This document shows, in pieces, positions 23,983 to 28,445 of a DNA stretch of 28,445 bases. This DNA is from Lachnospiraceae bacterium UBA4338 (GTDB lineage Bacteria; Bacillota; Clostridia; Lachnospirales; Lachnospiraceae), in contig DGTK01000003.1 in NCBI GenBank assembly GCA_002393735.1, forward strand, positions 1 to 28,445, given 5' to 3'. The number at the start of each line of letters is the position of its first letter. Positions within the stretch are counted from its first letter, which is position 1. The notes below the pieces were generated by a model. The model was not told the origin of the DNA and did no database searches. It saw only the letters and a program-made list of their open reading frames with translations. Position numbers and translations under genes: made by a program.

Positions 23983-25011
23983 ATGAAACAGATATCAAAC
24001 AGACGCAAAATTCTATTACTGATTACCTGCATATTTTTCATATGTCTTGTTTTTACACTGTATTACACCCAGGTCGCCCATAAGAAAATCCGGATAGGTA
24101 CCGGCAAACCGGGTGGCACATATTATTCATATATTCAGGAATTCTCGGAAATCTCAGAAGATGATATGGTTTTTAAGTCCACAGAAACTGCGGGAACCGT
24201 GGCCTCCATTCGACTTTTGCAAAAAGGCTTCATTGACGCTGCCATTGTGCAGAACGACCTTTTATACAGTGCGATAAATGGCACAGACTACTTCGAAAAC
24301 GAGAATACCAGGGACAACTTAAACTTCAGCGCCGTTGCAGGTCTGTATACCGAATCATTCCAGATAGTAACCGCAGATAAATCAGGTATTGAATCCATTG
24401 AAGATTTAAAGGGAAAAAGAGTTTCCGTGGGTGAAGAGCAATCCGGTGTTATACTGAATGTTTCCCAGATTCTCACCATTCACGGAATGAGTTTTGATGA
24501 TTTTGAATGCAGTTATCTGTCATTTTCAGACTCCTCCAGGGCTCTGGCTAACGGAGAAATCGACGCTTTCTTCTGTATGGCGGGAGCACCTACTGCTGCC
24601 ATAAGTGAATGTGCAGACAGTACCGATATTCGAATTATTTCCTTAACTCAGTCAGACATTGATAAAATCACCAACCTGTATCCTTACTATGTTGCCTGCA
24701 CCATTCCGGCCGGTACTTACAATGGCATTACAGAAGATGTGACCACCGTTGGTGTTCGCGCCGTATTCGTGGTATCCTCAAGGTTAAGTGACAAAAAAGT
24801 CAGAGCAATTACAGAGAATCTTATTAAATATTCCGACTCGCTGAATGACAATATAGTCACAGACGAAATTTTGAGCGCCGGGGATGCAGCAAAGGGCATC
24901 TCCATTCCTTTCCATCCGGGAGCTGCATCATATTACAGTGATAACGGAATAACAGTTCCCGTAGCCTCAGGTTCCAACTTAAAAGTTATATTCGCAGGTC
25001 AGGACAGGTAG
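23983..25011 (+). CDS. TAXI-type solute-binding protein, membrane-anchored
   Basis: An extracellular ligand-binding protein of the TAXI (TRAP-associated extracytoplasmic immunogenic) family, 342 aa. A single hydrophobic segment (about 9-28) follows a basic N-terminus. I see no good lipobox, so it is probably held by an uncleaved anchor. The family pattern is clear: IRIGTGKPGGTYYSY (36-50), IEDLKGKRVSVGEEQSG, DAFFCMAGAPT, YPYYVACTIPAGTYNG and HPGAASYY. Members I know bind glutamate, glutamine or related acids and feed a TRAP membrane subunit. No such subunit is present; a GltS-type carrier starts 9 nt later. There is no Shine-Dalgarno sequence, and the promoter position implies a leaderless message. 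Confidence 0.88.
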   Translation: MKQISNRRKILLLITCIFFICLVFTLYYTQVAHKKIRIGTGKPGGTYYSYIQEFSEISEDDMVFKSTETAGTVASIRLLQKGFIDAAIVQNDLLYSAINGTDYFENENTRDNLNFSAVAGLYTESFQIVTADKSGIESIEDLKGKRVSVGEEQSGVILNVSQILTIHGMSFDDFECSYLSFSDSSRALANGEIDAFFCMAGAPTAAISECADSTDIRIISLTQSDIDKITNLYPYYVACTIPAGTYNGITEDVTTVGVRAVFVVSSRLSDKKVRAITENLIKYSDSLNDNIVTDEILSAGDAAKGISIPFHPGAASYYSDNGITVPVASGSNLKVIFAGQDR

Positions 25012-25020
25012 GTGAGGCCC

Positions 25021-26217
25021 ATGAGAGTGATTAATCTTGATATGTATCAAACCATGGGACTTGCAGTTGTAGTACTTCTGCTGGGCTCACTGTTAAAGAA
25101 AAAAATATCCTTTTTAAACAAATACTGCGTTCCGGCACCGGTGGTCGGAGGTCTCCTGTACGCAGTATTAATGTTCGTCCTTCACACCTATAATATAATT
25201 GAAGTTCATTATGACGAAACCTTAAAGAATATCTGTATGGTTCTGTTCTTTACATCCGTCGGTTTTCAGGCCAATGTTAAAATTCTAAAAAAAGGAGGCG
25301 TTAGTCTCATTGTCTTTCTTACCATAGTTATAGGATTAATATTCGCACAAAACGGTTTATCCATTCTGATTGCCAAGTTTCTGGGTATTGACCCCCTGTT
25401 AGGTCTGTGCACCGCCTCAATCCCTATGGTGGGAGGACACGGTACCTCCGGTGCATTCGGTCCTATATTAGAAGACCTGGGCATAAACGGAGCAACAACA
25501 CTGTGTACCGCTGCCGCCACCTTCGGTCTTGTTGCCGGTTCCCTTATGGGCGGTCCTTTGGGAGAATGGTTAATCAGGAAAAAAGACCTGCTAGGGACAA
25601 TTGAAAATGAAGACCCGGGAATTATTATTGAAGAAGAGAAAAAACACCAGCGTCACATCAGCATGTATGCCAATGCTTCCTACCAGCTGGCCATTGCCGT
25701 GGGACTTGGAACAATAATATCCTGGCTTTTATCCAAAACGGGAATGACCTTCCCGGTATACATAGGAGCCATGATAGTCGCTGCCATTATGCGTAATGTG
25801 GGAGAACTCACCGGAAAAATCACCATACATATGGGAGAAATCAATGACATCGGCGGCATATGTCTCTCCATCTTCCTGGGTATTGCCATGATAACTTTGA
25901 AACTATGGCAACTGGCAGACCTGGCTCTTCCAATGATTGTCCTTCTTATGGGACAGTTCGTCCTAATGTTTCTGGTAGCCCGATTCGTAGTTTTCAATCT
26001 CATGGGACGAAATTATGATGCGGCAATTCTTGCTGCCGGTACCTGTGGCTTCGGTATGGGCGCAACCCCTAATGCCATGGCCAATATGCAGGTTCTCTCA
26101 GAGAAGTATTCTCCATCCATTAAAGCATATATTTTAGTTCCCATTGTGGGAAGCATGTTCGCTGATTTTTTAAACAGTCTTATTATTACTTTTTTCATAA
26201 ATTTGTTAAGTCATTAA
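25021..26217 (+). CDS. gltS: GltS-type sodium/glutamate symporter
   Basis: An ESS-family secondary carrier of 398 aa with about ten or more helices in two inverted repeats. The diagnostic motifs are present: PMVGGHGTSGAFGP in the first repeat and CGFGMGATPNAMANMQ in the second, which form the substrate and sodium sites in GltS. I chose ATG 25021, with AGGTGA 5 nt upstream; the in-frame GTG at 25012 directly abuts the TAXI gene's stop and would add three residues. It is cotranscribed with the TAXI binding-protein gene before it (9-nt gap) and the cysteine hydrolase gene after it (18-nt gap). The usual substrate is glutamate with sodium; a linked binding protein could change specificity or affinity. 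Confidence 0.92.
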   Translation: MRVINLDMYQTMGLAVVVLLLGSLLKKKISFLNKYCVPAPVVGGLLYAVLMFVLHTYNIIEVHYDETLKNICMVLFFTSVGFQANVKILKKGGVSLIVFLTIVIGLIFAQNGLSILIAKFLGIDPLLGLCTASIPMVGGHGTSGAFGPILEDLGINGATTLCTAAATFGLVAGSLMGGPLGEWLIRKKDLLGTIENEDPGIIIEEEKKHQRHISMYANASYQLAIAVGLGTIISWLLSKTGMTFPVYIGAMIVAAIMRNVGELTGKITIHMGEINDIGGICLSIFLGIAMITLKLWQLADLALPMIVLLMGQFVLMFLVARFVVFNLMGRNYDAAILAAGTCGFGMGATPNAMANMQVLSEKYSPSIKAYILVPIVGSMFADFLNSLIITFFINLLSH

Positions 26218-26235
26218 TTCATAAGGAGGCATCAC

Positions 26236-26817
26236 ATGAACAACAATCATCTTCATATTTCATACCAGTCGGATAATCTGGCTTTTCCGGAAATAATAAT
26301 AAAGCCCGATAGGGCTCCTAAGAAAACTTTGATAGTTGTGGACATGCAAAATGATTTTATCGACGGTTCACTGGGAACAAAGGAGGCTGTTGCCATCCTT
26401 GATAATGTGCGTGCCAAAATCAGGAAATACAGAGATAATGGAGATGAGATAATCTTCACCCAGGATACCCATCATCATGATTATATGATGACCAACGAAG
26501 GAAAACACCTTCCTGTGGAGCACTGCATTGAAGGCACAAAGGGCTGGGAAATCCGGGATGGCTTTATGCTCAAAGATGATTTGTGCATAAAAAAAGAGCA
26601 GTTTGGTTTTACCCACTGGGATGAATACAACTTAGAAGATGTGGAATTAATCGGGTTATGCACCGATATCTGCGTTGTCTCCAATGCCCTTATAATCAAA
26701 GCATTATATCCGGAAATCCCGGTTAAAGTAGACTCCTCCTGCTGCGCAGGGGTGACTCCACAGTCCCACAATGCCGCTTTAGATACCATGCGAAGCTGCC
26801 AGATTGAGGTTTTTTAG
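26236..26817 (+). CDS. Nicotinamidase-like cysteine hydrolase (isochorismatase superfamily)
   Basis: Probable amide hydrolase of 193 aa. The superfamily triad is visible: D36 in VVDMQNDF, a lysine at 119/120 (IKKEQFG) and nucleophile C146 in GLCTDICVVS. D77 and H79 (TQDTHH) and H96 (VEHCIEGT) match the metal-binding D-x-H...H of nicotinamidases, so hydrolysis of nicotinamide or a similar small amide is more likely than isochorismatase activity. The ribosome site AAGGAGG, 6 nt before the ATG, is perfect. It is the last gene of the TAXI-gltS operon, which suggests that the imported compound is an amide or is linked to one. Its last 39 bp overlap the convergent MATE gene. No signal peptide, so cytoplasmic. 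Confidence 0.85.
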   Translation: MNNNHLHISYQSDNLAFPEIIIKPDRAPKKTLIVVDMQNDFIDGSLGTKEAVAILDNVRAKIRKYRDNGDEIIFTQDTHHHDYMMTNEGKHLPVEHCIEGTKGWEIRDGFMLKDDLCIKKEQFGFTHWDEYNLEDVELIGLCTDICVVSNALIIKALYPEIPVKVDSSCCAGVTPQSHNAALDTMRSCQIEVF

Positions 26818-28125
26818 GGCGAATACAAAATCAACTGTCAATACCACTGTACAAGCGATCCAGATGATTGGTTCTGAGAGCATTACGCCCATATATCCCA
26901 TAACCGGCACTAAGAAAAATGCAATGAGAACCTTGCCCACCATTTCCATGCCACTTCCTATAAGTGGAACGATTTTACGTCCAAGTCCCTGAAGCGTGCT
27001 TCTTATAAGCACCACTGCCACCAGGAAGAAAAAGAATGGAATGTTCACTTTAAGGTAGGCAGTACCGAGACTAACCACAGATTCGACAGCATCGCCACTG
27101 ATTAGTCTGACCAAAAACTCACCAATTGTGTAAACTATAATTATATCCACGACTGAGATCCCCCAGCCAAGTGCAAAGGCTGTAGCAATACCTTTCTTGA
27201 TTCTCTGTGTTTTTTTTGCTCCCACATTCTGGCTGGCAAAAGTCGCGCATGCGGTGGATAACGGAGCAAAACACATCATTAACATCTCGTCGATTTTGCG
27301 GGCTGATACATGAGCCGCAACAGTATCCGTACCTAAATCATTAATTGCAAACTGAAGACATATCGAACCAATTGATACGATTGAGAACATCAAAGCCATG
27401 GACAGACCATTGGAAATCAAATCCATTGTTATGTTTTCATCATATTTAAAATGTTCTTTTGACGGTATTAAATCTTTACATTTCACACAAAGATATATGG
27501 CTGTTATTATACCGGAAAAGAGTTGTGACAAAGTGGTTGCAAGGCCTGCGCCAAATACATTCCACCCAAATACCACAACAAAAAGATAATCCATTCCTAT
27601 GTTTACCAGGGAACCGGCTATTAAGAATACAAGCGGTGCAACAGAGTTACCTACTGCTCTTAGTATTCCTGCCAGAATATGATAAAACAGCATAAATGAT
27701 ACAAAGAATAAGATAACTGAAATGTACCTGTACGACAGTTCCACATCCGGCGTTCTAAGAAGAATAAGTAATGGTTTTAAGCCAAATATTGCGCCAAGTG
27801 TGAGAATAATGGCTGTAAGTATACTAAGCTTAATTGTGTGCGCTACAGCTCTTTTAAGACCATCCGTATCCTTGGCACCAAAGTACCTGGCGATAACCAG
27901 GGAAATACCACTTCCGAAACCAAAGGTAATGCTTATAAACAGTCCATATATGGCACTGGTTGCACCAACTGCTGCCAGTGAATCTATTCCTAAAGCGTTA
28001 CCTACAATGGCAACATCCATTACGTTATAAAAATGATTAAATAAATTTCCAATTATCAGTGGGAGCGAGAAAAATACCAGCGCCTTTAACGGACTTCCCA
28101 CTGTCATATCATTAGAGTGTTTCAT
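26779..28125 (-). CDS. MATE-family efflux transporter
   Basis: A cation-driven multidrug or toxin exporter, 448 aa with about 12 helices in two halves. It has the family start (MTVGSPLKALVFFSLPLIIGNLFNHFYNVMDVAIVG), the AAVGATSAIYGLFISITFGFGSGISLVIARYFGAKD region and the second-half repeat (HVSARKIDEMLMMCFAPLSTACATFASQNVGA). The substrate is unknown. AAAGGAT lies 8 nt before ATG 28125. It is a single gene after the tuf terminator. Its 3' end overlaps the end of the cysteine hydrolase gene by 39 bp, tail to tail, with no terminator between them, so the two messages are antisense at their ends. Confidence 0.92.
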   Translation of the reverse strand: MKHSNDMTVGSPLKALVFFSLPLIIGNLFNHFYNVMDVAIVGNALGIDSLAAVGATSAIYGLFISITFGFGSGISLVIARYFGAKDTDGLKRAVAHTIKLSILTAIILTLGAIFGLKPLLILLRTPDVELSYRYISVILFFVSFMLFYHILAGILRAVGNSVAPLVFLIAGSLVNIGMDYLFVVVFGWNVFGAGLATTLSQLFSGIITAIYLCVKCKDLIPSKEHFKYDENITMDLISNGLSMALMFSIVSIGSICLQFAINDLGTDTVAAHVSARKIDEMLMMCFAPLSTACATFASQNVGAKKTQRIKKGIATAFALGWGISVVDIIIVYTIGEFLVRLISGDAVESVVSLGTAYLKVNIPFFFFLVAVVLIRSTLQGLGRKIVPLIGSGMEMVGKVLIAFFLVPVMGYMGVMLSEPIIWIACTVVLTVDFVFALKNLNLAASHGI

Positions 28126-28185
28126 TATTATATCCTTTTATTTAATCTGCCAACTTCTTTTCGCTCCCTAAGCAGGATTTAAACG

Positions 28186-28220
28186 CAAAAAGGCTTCTGA
28201 GCACATACTCAGAAGCCTTT
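28186..28220 (-). terminator. tuf terminator
   Basis: A perfect 13-bp stem, AAAGGCTTCTGAG / CTCAGAAGCCTTT, with a 6-nt loop and TTTTT on the minus strand, 40 nt after the tuf stop. Confidence 0.93.
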
Positions 28221-28260
28221 ATTAACAAATCATTTGGGTTGGGCTGTTCTATAATTTCAA

Positions 28261-28445
28261 TTACTCGATAATAGAAGCAACTCTACCTGAACCTACTGTT
28301 CTACCACCTTCACGAATAGCGAATGTAAGACCCTGCTCCATAGCGATTGGGTGAATTAATTCGATAGTCATTTCGATGTTATCACCAGGCATGCACATTT
28401 CTGTACCTGCAGGAAGGTTACAAACACCTGTAACGTCTGTTGTTC
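28261..28445 (-). CDS. tuf: Elongation factor Tu, C-terminal end (5' part outside window)
   Basis: The last 61 codons of EF-Tu, the GTPase that brings aminoacyl-tRNA to the ribosome. The frame reads TTDVTGVCNLPAGTEMCMPG, then the domain 3 end with IREGGRTVGSGRVASIIE before TAA. This is the third (beta-barrel) domain. Most of the gene lies beyond the right edge. A strong terminator follows. Confidence 0.97.
   Translation of the reverse strand, partial: TTDVTGVCNLPAGTEMCMPGDNIEMTIELIHPIAMEQGLTFAIREGGRTVGSGRVASIIE

Noticed and set aside
28127..28153. TATAAT with TTGGCA on the minus strand before the MATE gene
   Set aside because: The spacer is only 15 bp, and the implied start would fall at about the ATG, leaving out the good AAAGGAT ribosome site. 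The TATAAT is probably part of the AT-rich leader.

Overview
The window looks like chromosome from a low-GC Gram-positive anaerobe of the class Clostridia, most likely family Lachnospiraceae. The reasons are AT-rich promoters with AGGAGG-type ribosome sites, an S-box (SAM-I) riboswitch on metK, the gene runs dnaE-pfkA-rRNA methylase and coaX / dusB-greA-lysS, and a DUF6145-like protein that I associate with that family. This is inferred from gene content; no rRNA gene is present. I see no tRNA gene, CRISPR array, phage or complete insertion sequence.

Left part (1-8757, all minus strand). Reading in the direction of transcription, an operon of nfeD-like, argF, DUF6145-like, coaX and a Cys-containing HTH protein (8685 to 5669) ends at a strong terminator. 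A set of three small genes (a 47-aa basic protein, a YkvA/DUF1232 membrane protein and a 57-aa unknown) follows and ends at a second terminator. Next come a membrane-anchored family I.5-type lipase and dusB, then greA-lysS from their own promoter. lysS runs off the left edge just short of its stop codon.

Middle part (8787-17863, minus strand). dnaE, pfkA, a TrmH/SpoU methylase and proC are closely spaced. sleB, an SH3/SleB cell-wall hydrolase gene, follows from its own sigma-A promoter, next to a perfect match to the WalR (YycF) box consensus. Upstream of dnaE, a 127-bp nested palindrome with perfect 32-bp arms abuts the metK stop codon and encloses the metK terminator. metK is preceded by a complete S-box with a visible terminator/antiterminator pair.

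Right part (17911-28445). An Rrf2/IscR-like regulator gene is divergent from a plsC-like acyltransferase / TauE-SafE exporter pair, across a palindrome carrying two opposed extended -10 elements. A bidirectional terminator separates these from an acidic lipoprotein gene. sstT and a GPH-type sugar symporter form a minus-strand operon. Divergent from it is a three-gene plus-strand operon: a TAXI-type solute-binding protein, a GltS-type sodium/glutamate carrier, and a nicotinamidase-like cysteine hydrolase. No TRAP membrane subunit is present, so the binding protein appears to be paired with a carrier family not known to use one. This is the best candidate here for an undescribed system. The operon's first gene appears leaderless and its last gene overlaps a convergent MATE exporter gene. 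The right edge holds the 3' end of tuf.
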